The notes beneath the pieces were generated by a model. That model was not told the origin of the DNA, did no database searches, and saw nothing but the letters and a program-made list of their open reading frames with translations. Positions 32,357 through 42,139 of a stretch of DNA of 64,000 bases are shown in pieces. This DNA is from Paludifilum halophilum (GTDB lineage: Bacteria; Bacillota; Bacilli; Thermoactinomycetales; DSM-45169). Where the stretch lies: the NCBI RefSeq assembly GCF_002245355.1, contig NZ_NOWF01000008.1, positions 1 to 64,000 of the forward strand. The letters run 5' to 3'. Every line of letters begins with the position of its first letter. Within the stretch, counting starts at the first letter, position 1. Position numbers and translations under genes: made by a program.

Positions 32357-35257
32357 ATGAAGACCGTGATGGATTTTTTGCGGGATCAGGGAATCGAGGT
32401 TCCTCACCTTTGTTATCATCCCAGTTTAGGTCCGATTCAGACCTGTGACCTCTGCCTGGTTTCCGCAGATGGGAAGCTTGTTCGAGCCTGCGCTGAGCCT
32501 TATCGGGAAGGAATGACCATCGAAACGGGCTCTGAAGCGGTGAAGGCGGTGCGAATGGAAGCGATGGACCGGATTTTATCCCAGCATGAACTGTATTGTA
32601 CGGTCTGCGAAAATAACAATGGGAATTGTGAGATTCACAATACTGTCAAACAGATGAAGGTGGACCGTCAGAACCTTCCCTTTCAGGCCAAGTCTTATCC
32701 GGTGGATGACAGCCATCCCTTTTACCGGTACGATCCTGACCAGTGCATTCTGTGCGGGCGTTGTGTGGAAGCGTGTCAAAACCTTCAGGTGAACGAGACC
32801 TTATCGATCGACTGGGAGGCAAAAACACCCCGGGTCATCTGGGATGGCGGATCTTCCATCGATGAATCCTCCTGTGTTTCCTGCGGACACTGTGTAACGG
32901 TGTGTCCCTGTAATGCCCTAATGGAGAAGACCATGATCGGGGAGGCGGGTTTTCTGACGGGAATTCAGCCGGATACGCTCCGTTCCATGATTGAAATCAC
33001 CAAAGAGGCGGAACCGGGTTACCGGGAATTGATCGCTGTGTCCGATATGGAGGAAAAGATGCGGAGAAAAGAAATCCGGCGGACCAAGACGGTTTGCACG
33101 TATTGCGGAGTCGGTTGCAGTTTCGATATCTGGACCAAGGGGCGGGATATTCTCAAGGTGGAGCCGCAGCCTGAAGCACCGGCCAACGGGATTTCTACCT
33201 GTGTGAAGGGGAAGTTCGGCTGGGATTTTATCAACAGTCCCAAACGGTTAACCCGGCCTCTGGTTCGCCGGGGAGAGCGTTTTTACGAGACGTCTTGGGA
33301 AGAAGCTCTTTCCCTGGCGGCCGAGAAATTCACCGAGGTGAAAGAAAGCGGCGGGCCGGACGCTCTCGGGTTTATCGCTTCCTCCAAGTGCACCAATGAA
33401 GAGGCGTATCTGATGCAGAAACTGGCCCGGTCCGTGATCGGGACCAACAATGTGGACAATTGTTCCCGTTATTGTCAAACTCCTGCCACCAAAGGCTTAT
33501 TCCGCACCGTGGGATATGGGGGGGATGCCGGGTCGATCCGGGATATCGCCGAGGCGGATCTGGTGATCACGGTCGGATCCAACACCGCCGACTCTCATCC
33601 GGTTTTGGCCACGCGGATCAAACGGGCCCATAAATTGCACGGGCAGAAACTGGTGGTCGTCGACCTGCTGGAACACGAGATGGCGGAGCGTGCCGACTTG
33701 TTTCTCCGTCCCGAGTCATCCACGGATTTTGTCTGGCTGGCGGCGGTAACCCGGTATATCGTCGATCAGGGTTGGCACGATACGGTGTTTATTGAAGAGA
33801 GGGTCAACGGGTTGGACGACTATGTAGACAGCCTGAATCCCTTCACTTTGGATTACGCTGAATCGGTGACCGGGATTCCGCGGGAAAAATTGATCCGACT
33901 GGCTGAAATGCTCCGCGACGCCGATTCCACCTGCATTTTATGGGCGATGGGAGTCACTCAGCACACCGGCGGGAGCGATACCAGCACGGCGATCTCCAAC
34001 CTGCTTTTGATTACCGGAAATTACGGGCGTCCGGGAACAGGAGCTTACCCCCTGCGAGGACATAACAATGTACAGGGTACCAGTGATTTCGGGGCTCTTC
34101 CCAATGTTTTTCCGGGTTATGAGTCGGTGGAGGATGAGTCGGTCCGCCGGCGCTATGAACGGGAGTGGGGGGGTGAATTGCCGAAAAAAGCCGGCTTGGA
34201 CAATCATTCCATGCTGGATTCGATCCTGAAGGGAGGGATTCGTTCCCTCTACATCATCGGTGAGGACACGGCCTTCTCCGACTCCAACAGTCATCATGTT
34301 CAAGAAGCTTTTCGACAGTTGGATTTCATGGTGGTGCAGGATCTGTTCCTGACCAAAACCGCCCGGTTTGCCGATGTGGTTCTTCCGGCCAGTCCCAGCC
34401 TGGAAAAGGAGGGAACCTTCGTCAACACCGAACGGCGCGTCCAACGTTTATATCAAGCGATCGATCCCTTGGGAGATTCCCGTCCCGACTGGATTATTCT
34501 CCGGGATTTGGCCCGGCGATTGGGAGCCGATTGGCCTTATGACCATCCGGGAGCGGTGATGGCGGAGGCGGCAAAACTGGCTTCGATGTTCGCCGGTGTC
34601 ACTTATGACCGGCTTGAGGGGTATAAAAGCCTGCAATGGCCGGTGGCTCCGGATGGAACAGACGCCCCTTTTCTGTATGCCGACGGATTTCCCACCTCCG
34701 ACGGAAAAGCCCGCTTGGTTCCGATGCCTTGGACGGCTCCTCGGCGAACTGAAGGGGGCTATGATCTGCTTCTGAATAACGGGCGGATGTTGGAACACTT
34801 CCACGAGGGGAATATGACCTACCGTTCCCGGGGGATTCGGCATAAAGTTCCCTCTGCCTACGTCGAGGTGTCGACGGAGTTGGCCGCTGAGCGAGGGATT
34901 CGGGACGGGGCCCGAGTGAAGCTGGTTTCCCCATTCGGGGAAGAGACCGTGTATGCACTGGTGTCGAGCCGAGTGAGAAAGAAAGAATTGTATTTGTCGA
35001 TTCATACCGATCAGGCATCGGTCAACACCCTGACCGGCAGCGATGTGGACCGGGCAACCCATACTCCGGCTTATAAGGAAGTCCATGTCCGGTTGGAAAC
35101 ATTGGATCGTGATCCGGTCTGTCCCCTGCCCGGACACCATCCCCGATATGGCCGTAAAAACCCTCAAACGGGGGTCGAGGTGGAGCGGAAATGGCAAAGG
35201 GAGGACTACGACTTTCCCAGGGGGAAAGGAGAGAGGAAAAATGGCCGCACCCATTGA
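32357..35257 (+). CDS. fdhF: Formate dehydrogenase, alpha subunit (molybdopterin)
   Basis: 966 residues from ATG 32357; ATG 32273 (GGAG upstream) would add 28 basic residues. N-terminal [2Fe-2S] domain (LCYHPSLGPIQTCDLC), His-Cys cluster (HELYCTVCENNNGNC), two 4Fe-4S motifs (CILCGRCVEAC and CVSCGHCVTVC), then CTYCGVGC for the catalytic-domain cluster. NNVDNCSRYCQTPAT provides a Cys (not selenocysteine) as Mo/W ligand. C-terminal molybdopterin-dinucleotide domain (LEHFHEGNMTYRSRG). The first beta strands of the ferredoxin domain are missing at this start. Oxidises formate to CO2. It overlaps the DUF1641 gene. Confidence 0.9.
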   Translation: MKTVMDFLRDQGIEVPHLCYHPSLGPIQTCDLCLVSADGKLVRACAEPYREGMTIETGSEAVKAVRMEAMDRILSQHELYCTVCENNNGNCEIHNTVKQMKVDRQNLPFQAKSYPVDDSHPFYRYDPDQCILCGRCVEACQNLQVNETLSIDWEAKTPRVIWDGGSSIDESSCVSCGHCVTVCPCNALMEKTMIGEAGFLTGIQPDTLRSMIEITKEAEPGYRELIAVSDMEEKMRRKEIRRTKTVCTYCGVGCSFDIWTKGRDILKVEPQPEAPANGISTCVKGKFGWDFINSPKRLTRPLVRRGERFYETSWEEALSLAAEKFTEVKESGGPDALGFIASSKCTNEEAYLMQKLARSVIGTNNVDNCSRYCQTPATKGLFRTVGYGGDAGSIRDIAEADLVITVGSNTADSHPVLATRIKRAHKLHGQKLVVVDLLEHEMAERADLFLRPESSTDFVWLAAVTRYIVDQGWHDTVFIEERVNGLDDYVDSLNPFTLDYAESVTGIPREKLIRLAEMLRDADSTCILWAMGVTQHTGGSDTSTAISNLLLITGNYGRPGTGAYPLRGHNNVQGTSDFGALPNVFPGYESVEDESVRRRYEREWGGELPKKAGLDNHSMLDSILKGGIRSLYIIGEDTAFSDSNSHHVQEAFRQLDFMVVQDLFLTKTARFADVVLPASPSLEKEGTFVNTERRVQRLYQAIDPLGDSRPDWIILRDLARRLGADWPYDHPGAVMAEAAKLASMFAGVTYDRLEGYKSLQWPVAPDGTDAPFLYADGFPTSDGKARLVPMPWTAPRRTEGGYDLLLNNGRMLEHFHEGNMTYRSRGIRHKVPSAYVEVSTELAAERGIRDGARVKLVSPFGEETVYALVSSRVRKKELYLSIHTDQASVNTLTGSDVDRATHTPAYKEVHVRLETLDRDPVCPLPGHHPRYGRKNPQTGVEVERKWQREDYDFPRGKGERKNGRTH

Positions 35258-35726
35258 TCAGATCGTCCGGCAAAAGCGAACGGCTGAAGAGTCCCGACAG
35301 GAGGATTTGGAGGTTTTACTCCAAGCTTTGTCCGAAAACAAGGAAGCTCTCCTGGATGCTGTGGAAATTTTGGCCTGGCTTCGGGATCGAGGCATTCTCC
35401 GTTTGTTGAAAGGGTTTCTCTCCTCCGGGGAGGAGATATTGCGGGATGTGGTTCATCTCCTCAACACCCCGGAAGGGAAGCGAATACTGAGTAATATCAC
35501 CCAGTCGGGAGTCCTTCTTTCAAAATTGGATTTGAGCCGGCTCTCTGTAGAATGGTCCGACTTGGATCGGGAAAAAAAGGGGTGGCGCGAGGTGATCAAG
35601 GAGGTCAGAGACCCGGAGGCGGTGACCGGTTTTCTCATGCTCTTGCAGATGATGAAAGGGCTGAGCCGCACGGCGGGTTCCGGACAGGACGAAGGCCGAC
35701 ACAAAGCGGGGGACCCGTCCGGTTAA
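35241..35726 (+). CDS. DUF1641 protein, formate dehydrogenase partner (YrhD/YjgD type)
   Basis: 161 residues, ATG 35241 after GGAGAGAGG, overlapping fdhF by 17 bp. The central helical DUF1641 domain (about 70-115: LLKGFLSSGEEILRDVVHLL, NTPEGKRIL) is followed by a variable region and a second helix (ITGFLMLLQMMKG-like). Bacilli routinely pair this protein with FdhF; it is thought to connect the alpha subunit to electron carriers or the membrane, unproven. It is translationally coupled to fdhF. Confidence 0.85.
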   Translation: MAAPIDQIVRQKRTAEESRQEDLEVLLQALSENKEALLDAVEILAWLRDRGILRLLKGFLSSGEEILRDVVHLLNTPEGKRILSNITQSGVLLSKLDLSRLSVEWSDLDREKKGWREVIKEVRDPEAVTGFLMLLQMMKGLSRTAGSGQDEGRHKAGDPSG

Positions 35727-35755
35727 AGGTGTTCCGTCCGGCTTTTCGGAAGCTC

Positions 35756-35780
35756 GACACCCCTTCGGGGGTCTTTTTTT
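35756..35780 (+). terminator. Terminator after the fdhF operon
   Basis: GACACCCC TTCG GGGGTC with a run of seven T. Confidence 0.92.
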
Positions 35781-35934
35781 CTTGATAAAGGATTCGGAGG
35801 AATTGCGGGTGATAGATGAATCTGTTTTCCCCATCATACCCCGATTCTGAGCGGCCCGCTTTTTGTGTTAAAATACGGAATGAAAGCGAACAAAGGAATC
35901 ACCGAAAACTCGCTGCTATGTAGGAGGTATGGCG

Positions 35935-36435
35935 TTGTTTAAAAAGTGGTTCAAAAAGAGGAAGGATCAAAATGAACTCCAGATCCAGTCTCCTTTGAAA
36001 GGGAAAGCGGTTCCGCTGACGGAGGTGCCTGATCCGGTCTTCTCCGAAAAAATGATGGGGGATGGGGCCGCGGTCATTCCCGAGGAGGGGCGTCTCGTAT
36101 CACCGATCGACGGGGAAGTGGTACAGTTGTTTCCCACCAATCATGCGGTCGGGATCCGTTCCGGGGAAGGGGTAGAAGTCCTTCTCCACATCGGTTTGGA
36201 AACCGTCGGTATGGAGGGGGAAGGGTTCAGTGCCCATGTCAAGGTCGGGGATCGGGTCAAGGCGGGTCAATCCTTGATCGATTTTTCCCTGGAAAAGGTG
36301 GAAGAGAAAGCGAAGAGCACCATCACCCCTGTCGTGATTACGAACATGGACCGCGTGGAAAAGATCGAACCCGTTTATACCGGGGAATCGCAGGCTTCCG
36401 GTGAAACGATGTTGCGGGTTTCTTTGAAAGAATAA
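35935..36435 (+). CDS. PTS glucose-type IIA component
   Basis: 166 residues. TTG 35935 is preferred (seven bases after TAGGAGG); ATG 35929 lies too close to the ribosome site. EIIA-Glc/Crr fold: basic N-terminal helix (FKKWFKKR), SPIDGEVVQLFPTNHAVG, the phosphorylated His in VEVLLHIGLETVGMEGEGF, and VKAGQSLI near the end. As a free-standing IIA it would receive phosphate from HPr and serve IIBC permeases. It has its own transcription unit, ending before the met genes. Confidence 0.92.
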   Translation: MFKKWFKKRKDQNELQIQSPLKGKAVPLTEVPDPVFSEKMMGDGAAVIPEEGRLVSPIDGEVVQLFPTNHAVGIRSGEGVEVLLHIGLETVGMEGEGFSAHVKVGDRVKAGQSLIDFSLEKVEEKAKSTITPVVITNMDRVEKIEPVYTGESQASGETMLRVSLKE

Positions 36436-36442
36436 TCACCGG

Positions 36443-36471
36443 TTGACAATCACGTCTGAATTCCATATAGT
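36443..36471 (+). promoter_or_regulatory. metH promoter
   Basis: TTGACA (36443-36448), 17-nt spacer, TATAGT (36466-36471), upstream of the SAM riboswitch. Confidence 0.8.
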
Positions 36472-36493
36472 TGATTAAAATCGAAAATGTTGC

Positions 36494-36659
36494 TCTTATC
36501 TAGAGAGGCGGAGGGACTGGCCCGATGAAGCCCGGCAACCTACCGCGCCCTTATGGTGCGGTGTGGTGCCAATTCCTGCAGAGGTGATCTCTGAAAGATG
36601 AGAGAGGCTTGTACGAGAACAACCTTTCATCGACAGAGATGAAAGGTTATTTATTTTTT
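36494..36659 (+). ncRNA. SAM-I (S-box) riboswitch with terminator
   Basis: CTTATCTAGAGAGGCGGAGG then GACTGGCCCGATGAAGCCCG and GCAACC are the conserved S-box P1-P3 core; GGTGCCAATTCCTGC and AGAGAGGC complete the aptamer to 36608. The terminator AACCTTTCAT / ATGAAAGGTT with TTTATTTTTT ends at 36659, 17 bp before metH. High S-adenosylmethionine stops transcription. Confidence 0.97.
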
Positions 36660-36675
36660 AAAGGGATGATGGGAG

Positions 36676-39600
36676 ATGGAGTCCACCTTGACACAAAAAA
36701 TCCCAATCGAAAAACGCTTGCGGCAGAAAATTTTGATCCTGGACGGAGCCATGGGGACCCAGCTGCAACAGGCGAATCTGTCTCCGGAGGATTTTGGAGG
36801 TGAAGATTACGATGGTTGCAACGAGAATCTGAACCAGACCCGCCCCGATGTGATCCGCGGCATCCATGACAACTACCTGGCGGCGGGTGCCGATATCATC
36901 GAAACCAACACGTTTGGGGCGACCCGGATCGTACTTGCGGAATACGGTCTGCAAGAGAAAGCCCTGGAACTCAACCGGATCGCGGCGGAATTGGCCGTGG
37001 AATCAGCGCGGCGCTATTCCACGGAAGATTGGCCCCGCTATGCCGCAGGGGCTTTGGGTCCCACCACCAAGACCTTATCGGTGACAGGGGGGACTACGTT
37101 TGACGAATTGACCGATTCCTACCGCGAACAGGTCAAAGGACTGATCTTAGGCGGTGTGGATGCCCTCTTGATGGAAACGTCCCAGGATACGCTGAATGTG
37201 AAGGCGGCGGGGGTCGGGATTTGGCAGGCCTTTGAGGAGTTGGATACACAGCTTCCCCTTTTCATCTCCGGAACGATTGAACCAATGGGGACCATGCTGG
37301 GCGGTCAAAACGTGGAGGCTTTCTATCTGTCGATCCAACATTTGAATCCCTTGACCGTGGGATTAAACTGCGCTACCGGCCCTGAGTTTATGCGGGATCA
37401 TCTTCGCACACTCTCCGGGATGGCCCAATGCGGGGTGAGTTGCTATCCCAATGCCGGCCTTCCCGACGAAGACGGGAATTATCACGAGACACCCGAAGGA
37501 TTGGCCCAAAAGCTGGCCGGTTTCGCCGATCAGGGTTGGCTGAATATGGCCGGGGGCTGTTGCGGAACGACCCCGGAGCACATCCGGGCACTGGCTGAGG
37601 CTTTAAGGGGGAAAAAGCCGAGGGTGAATCAAGAGGCATCCCTGAACGCCGTTTCAGGAATCGAGCCCCTATACGTGGAGGCCGACAACCGGCCGATCAT
37701 GGTCGGAGAACGGACGAATGTGATCGGTTCCAAGAAATTTCGCGAGTTGATCGCCGAAGAGAAATACGAAGATGCTTCCGAAATCGCCCGGCGCCAGGTG
37801 AAGCGGGGAGCTCAGGTGATCGATATCTGTCTGGCCGATCCGGACCGGGATGAAATGGAGGATATGGAGAAGTTCCTCCATTATGCCGTCAATAAGGTGA
37901 AGGTGCCCCTGATGGTCGACTCCACCGACCCCCTGGTGATTGAGAGGGCGCTCAAATACTCCCAGGGGAAGGCGATTATCAACTCGATCAATCTGGAGGA
38001 CGGGGAGGAACGGTTTGCGGAAACGGCTCCCCTGATCCGGCGCTACGGCGCGGCGGTGGTAGTGGGAACGATCGATGAAGAAGGGATGGCCGTCACCGCT
38101 GACAAGAAGGTGGAAGTGGCGAAGCGTTCCTTTCACCTTTTGGTTGACCGATACGGGTTGTCCCCGGAAGATATTATTTTCGACCCCCTGGTGTTTCCGG
38201 TGGGAACCGGGGACCGAGCCTACATCGGTTCCGCAGAGGGGACGGTGGAAGGGATTCGTCGAATCAAGGAGCATTTTCCCCGGTGTTCGACTATCCTCGG
38301 CGTCTCCAATGTCTCCTTTGGCTTGCCCCTGGCGGGGCGGGAGGTACTGAACGCCGTCTACCTGTATCACTGCACTCGGGCTGGTTTGGATTACGCCATC
38401 GTCAATACAGAGAAGCTGGAGCGTTACGCTTCCATTCCCGAAGAGGAGCGCCGGATGGCGGAGGAGTTCCTATTCCGGACGAATGAGGACAACTATGATG
38501 AAGTGTTGCATTCCTTTGCCCGGTATTATCGGGGGAAAAAGTCGACGGTGTCCAAACAGCCGTCGGAAACCCTCCCGCTGGAGGAACGTCTCTCCCGTTA
38601 TGTGGTGGAAGGGAGTAAGGACGGATTGATCGCCGACCTGGAAGAGGCCTTGACTCGATACACTCCCCTGGAGGTGATCAACGGTCCCCTGATGACGGGA
38701 ATGGATGAAGTGGGCCGTTTGTTCAACGATAACCAGCTGATCGTTGCTGAGGTTCTGCAGAGTGCCGAAGTGATGAAAGCCTCTGTCGCTTTTTTGGAAC
38801 CCCACATGGAAAAAACGGATGTGGAAACCAAGGGGAAAGTCTTGCTGGCGACGGTCAAAGGGGATGTCCACGATATCGGCAAGAACCTGGTGGAAATCAT
38901 CTTATCCAACAACGGATACCAAGTGGTTAATCTGGGGATCAAAGTCCCGCCGGAACAGTTGATTGAGGCTTGCCGCCGGGAAAATCCCGATGTCGTCGGT
39001 CTGTCCGGACTTTTGGTCAAATCGGCCCAACAGATGGTCTTGACCGCTCAGGACCTGAAAGAAGCGGATATCGGAGTCCCGATTCTGGTTGGGGGAGCGG
39101 CGTTGACTCGCAAATTTACCGAACAGCGGATCGCTCCTCAATATAAGGGGCCGGTCCTTTACGCCAAGGATGCCATGAACGGTTTGGAATTGACCAATCG
39201 CCTTTCCGATACGGAAAAGCGGGCCTCATTGATCGAAGAGCTCCGCAAAAACCGGGAAGCGGCACTGCGAGCGAAGGAAAACAGCGGCAAACGGTCGGAC
39301 CGGCAGCGGGAAGGCGGAGGTACCCGTACACCCGCCAAAAAACGATCCTCGATACGCAGGGATGCCCCGGTTTACCAACCGCCGGATTTCTCCCCGCACA
39401 TTCTGCGGGACTATCCGGTCAGCTATCTGCGCCCCTATATCAACGAACAGATGCTTTTCGGCAAACATCTGGGAATGAAGGGGAACGTGGCCCAACTGTT
39501 TGAAGAAGGGGACGAAAAAGCGCTGAAGGTCAAAAGGGAGATGGATACTCTCATCGACGAATTGGTTCGGGAAAAGCGTATCCGGGCCGATGGGATGTAT

Positions 39601-40170
39601 CGCTTTTTCCCGGCACAGTCCGACGGGGATTCCATCCGGGTCTATGATCCCGATTTCCCCGGTGAAAAGGTGCTGGAAACCTTCACCTTCCCCCGGCAGA
39701 GCAAGGAACCTTATCTCTGCCTGGCTGATTTCCTCCGAACGGCGAGCTCCGGAGTGATGGATTATGTCGGCTTTCTCGTGGTCAGCGCCGGTTCCGGAGT
39801 AAGGGAGATGTCCGAGAAGTGGAAAGAATCCGGTGACTACTTGCGTTCCCATATGGTGCAGTCTTTTGCTCTGGAGCTGGCGGAGTCCTTTGCCGAGCGG
39901 ATGCATCATATGATGCGGGATGCTTGGGGCTTTCCGGACCCTCCGGAGATGACGATGAGACAGCGTTTTTCCGCCCGCTATCAGGGTGTTCGGGTTTCCT
40001 TCGGTTATCCGGCGTGTCCGGATCTGGAAGACCAGGCCAAACTGTTCCGTTTAATGCGTCCGGATACGATTGGTGTCCGGCTGACGGACGGATTCATGAT
40101 GGAGCCGGAGGCTTCGGTATCGGCGATGGTCTTTTCCCATCCACAGGGACGGTATTTCAACGCGGTGTGA
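36676..40170 (+). CDS. metH: Cobalamin-dependent methionine synthase
   Basis: 1164 residues, ATG 36676. In order: homocysteine-binding domain (about 10-310; DGAMGTQLQ, GLNCATGP, GGCCGTTPEHI as the zinc Cys pair); pterin-binding domain (about 335-620; VGERTNVIGSKKF, LMVDSTDP); B12 cap and B12-binding domain (about 640-870) with DVHDIGKNL, the His that ligates cobalt; and AdoMet-activation domain (about 890-1164) with RFSARYQGVRVSFGYPACPD. It makes methionine from homocysteine and methyl-THF. SAM riboswitch-controlled, with yitJ 17 bp downstream. Confidence 0.96.
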   Translation: MESTLTQKIPIEKRLRQKILILDGAMGTQLQQANLSPEDFGGEDYDGCNENLNQTRPDVIRGIHDNYLAAGADIIETNTFGATRIVLAEYGLQEKALELNRIAAELAVESARRYSTEDWPRYAAGALGPTTKTLSVTGGTTFDELTDSYREQVKGLILGGVDALLMETSQDTLNVKAAGVGIWQAFEELDTQLPLFISGTIEPMGTMLGGQNVEAFYLSIQHLNPLTVGLNCATGPEFMRDHLRTLSGMAQCGVSCYPNAGLPDEDGNYHETPEGLAQKLAGFADQGWLNMAGGCCGTTPEHIRALAEALRGKKPRVNQEASLNAVSGIEPLYVEADNRPIMVGERTNVIGSKKFRELIAEEKYEDASEIARRQVKRGAQVIDICLADPDRDEMEDMEKFLHYAVNKVKVPLMVDSTDPLVIERALKYSQGKAIINSINLEDGEERFAETAPLIRRYGAAVVVGTIDEEGMAVTADKKVEVAKRSFHLLVDRYGLSPEDIIFDPLVFPVGTGDRAYIGSAEGTVEGIRRIKEHFPRCSTILGVSNVSFGLPLAGREVLNAVYLYHCTRAGLDYAIVNTEKLERYASIPEEERRMAEEFLFRTNEDNYDEVLHSFARYYRGKKSTVSKQPSETLPLEERLSRYVVEGSKDGLIADLEEALTRYTPLEVINGPLMTGMDEVGRLFNDNQLIVAEVLQSAEVMKASVAFLEPHMEKTDVETKGKVLLATVKGDVHDIGKNLVEIILSNNGYQVVNLGIKVPPEQLIEACRRENPDVVGLSGLLVKSAQQMVLTAQDLKEADIGVPILVGGAALTRKFTEQRIAPQYKGPVLYAKDAMNGLELTNRLSDTEKRASLIEELRKNREAALRAKENSGKRSDRQREGGGTRTPAKKRSSIRRDAPVYQPPDFSPHILRDYPVSYLRPYINEQMLFGKHLGMKGNVAQLFEEGDEKALKVKREMDTLIDELVREKRIRADGMYRFFPAQSDGDSIRVYDPDFPGEKVLETFTFPRQSKEPYLCLADFLRTASSGVMDYVGFLVVSAGSGVREMSEKWKESGDYLRSHMVQSFALELAESFAERMHHMMRDAWGFPDPPEMTMRQRFSARYQGVRVSFGYPACPDLEDQAKLFRLMRPDTIGVRLTDGFMMEPEASVSAMVFSHPQGRYFNAV

Positions 40171-40187
40171 AAGGAGAGAGAACCGGG

Positions 40188-42044
40188 ATGGTAAAAACGG
40201 GTTTGAAGGAAACGTTGGCAGAGTCCCTTTTGATCGGGGACGGAGCGATGTCCACCTATCTGTACCAGCAGGGGATCCCGGTGGGGGTATCGGCGGAAGA
40301 GCTCTCCCTGTCCCGGCCGGAGTGGATCGAAGATATTCATCGCCAATATTACCGGGCTGGAGCGCGTCTGATCGAAACCAACACCTTTGGGGCCAACCGG
40401 GAACGCCTTTCTCGGTACGGCCTGGAGGGGAAAGTAACCCGGATCAACCGGGAATCCGTCGCCCTCGCCCGGCGGGCTGTCGGGAATAAGGCCTATGTAA
40501 CGGGGGCGATCGGTTCCATCAATGCCGGCCGGGTTCCCAACTATTCCAAGACGGAGTACCGGGGGATGTATGAGGAGCAGGCGACGGCCCAACTGTATGC
40601 CGAAGTGGACGGTATGGTGCTGGAGACCTTTCAGGACCTGGAGGAGGTCCTCCTCGCCCTGGAGACGATCCGACCGTTGACCCGGGTTCCGATCTTCGCT
40701 CACGTGTCCATGATTGAAGTGGGCCGTACCCGGGACGGGTATACGCTGACTGAAGCGTTTCAAGCTCTGAAGGAGAAGGGGGCGGACGGTGTCGGTCTCA
40801 ACTGCCGCCTCGGTCCTCTGGAGTTGCAGCGGGCATTGGAAAAAACCGTTGTTCCCGAGGGTGTGATCCTGTCCGTTTTCCCCAACGCCGGACGATTAGG
40901 GATGAATAATGGCGAATTCCGGTATAAATCAACTCCGGAATATTTCGGCGAAAGGGCTCTCTCTCTGCGGGAGCAGGGGGTTCGCCTCATCGGGGGGTGT
41001 TGCGGGACGACTCCGGAGCATATCCGGGCGGTAGCGCGACAGTTGGAGGGGTTGTCCCCCTTCCCCCGGAATAACCCGGAACAACCCTTGGCTGATTCGG
41101 AAAAAGGGCGGCCCCGAGTGGAAGTGAGGACCCGGCCCACGGTCGTGGAGAAAGTGAAGCGCTCCCAAACGGTGATCGTCGAGTTTGACTCACCGAAAGA
41201 ATTGGAAATCAGCGACTATTTGCATGGAGCGGAACAACTGAACCGGGCGGGGGCCGATGCCGTCACCTTGGCGGATAATTCCATGGCCACCACCCGCATG
41301 AGCAATATGGCACTCGGTTCTATCCTGAAAAACCGGACACAAGCGGAACCTTTGATTCACATCACCTGCCGCGACCGCAATCTGATCGGGCAACAGTCCC
41401 ACTTAATGGGGCTTCACGCTTTGGGGATCGATCAGATTCTGGTTGTCACCGGGGACCCGACCCGGATCGGAGATTTACCCGGGTCCAGCTCCATCTATGA
41501 TGTGAATTCCTTCGATTTGATCCGCATGGTGAAACAGTTGAACGAAGGGATTTCCTTTTCCGGGCGGCCGATGAAACAGAAGGCTCGGTTCGTGGTGGGA
41601 GCCGCCTTTAACCCCAATGTTTCCCGATTGGATTCAGCGGTCCGCCGGCTGGAGAAAAAGGTGGAGGCGGGAGCGGATTTTATTATGACCCAACCCGTTT
41701 ACGATCCTGAAGCAATCCGTCGCATCGCCGAGGCCGTCCAGCCGGTCGGTATTCCTGTCTTCCTCGGTATTATGCCTTTGACCGGCCACCGGAACGCCCT
41801 TTTTCTGCACAATGAGCTACCCGGAGTCAAGATCCCCGGATCGGTAATGAAGAGAATGGAAGGTTTAAAGGGGCCGAAAGCCCGGGAAGTCGGGGTCTCC
41901 CTGGCCAAGGAACTGCTGGATGAGGCGGTTCGGCACTTTAACGGCATTTATTTGATCACGCCCTTTTCCTACTGGGAGATGACAGCAGAGCTGGTCCGGT
42001 ATCTCCGTCAAAAGGAAAAGCACCTCCAAGCGGCCATTCATTAA
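40188..42044 (+). CDS. yitJ: Bifunctional homocysteine S-methyltransferase / methylenetetrahydrofolate reductase
   Basis: 618 residues, ATG 40188 after AAGGAGAGAG. The N-terminal Hcy methyltransferase domain (about 8-300) has GDGAMSTYLYQ, ETNTFGANRERL and the zinc site GGCCGTTPEHI. The C-terminal MTHFR domain (about 330-615) has VIVEFDSPKE, ITCRDRNL and VVTGDPTR for FAD and folate. It supplies methyl-THF to MetH, the expected partner. The frame extends upstream within metH, but only 40188 has a ribosome site. Same operon as metH. Confidence 0.95.
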   Translation: MVKTGLKETLAESLLIGDGAMSTYLYQQGIPVGVSAEELSLSRPEWIEDIHRQYYRAGARLIETNTFGANRERLSRYGLEGKVTRINRESVALARRAVGNKAYVTGAIGSINAGRVPNYSKTEYRGMYEEQATAQLYAEVDGMVLETFQDLEEVLLALETIRPLTRVPIFAHVSMIEVGRTRDGYTLTEAFQALKEKGADGVGLNCRLGPLELQRALEKTVVPEGVILSVFPNAGRLGMNNGEFRYKSTPEYFGERALSLREQGVRLIGGCCGTTPEHIRAVARQLEGLSPFPRNNPEQPLADSEKGRPRVEVRTRPTVVEKVKRSQTVIVEFDSPKELEISDYLHGAEQLNRAGADAVTLADNSMATTRMSNMALGSILKNRTQAEPLIHITCRDRNLIGQQSHLMGLHALGIDQILVVTGDPTRIGDLPGSSSIYDVNSFDLIRMVKQLNEGISFSGRPMKQKARFVVGAAFNPNVSRLDSAVRRLEKKVEAGADFIMTQPVYDPEAIRRIAEAVQPVGIPVFLGIMPLTGHRNALFLHNELPGVKIPGSVMKRMEGLKGPKAREVGVSLAKELLDEAVRHFNGIYLITPFSYWEMTAELVRYLRQKEKHLQAAIH

Positions 42045-42057
42045 GATCGGTAAAAAA

Positions 42058-42078
42058 ACCTCCCGGGATCGGGAGGTG
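42058..42078. terminator. Bidirectional terminator
   Basis: ACCTCCCG / CGGGAGGT stem with a 4-nt loop, between yitJ and the convergent Met/Pro-rich gene. On the minus strand the T-run is TTTTTTT. Confidence 0.8.
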
Positions 42079-42139
42079 CGGCGAAACCCCTTGGTTGGAT
42101 TGTGTTGTCCGGAGCCGAATGATTCGGGGACCTGCGAGT

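Noticed and set aside
35881..35896. TGAAAGCGAACAAAGG as a cre site for the PTS IIA gene
   Set aside because: Three or more core positions differ from the CcpA consensus.
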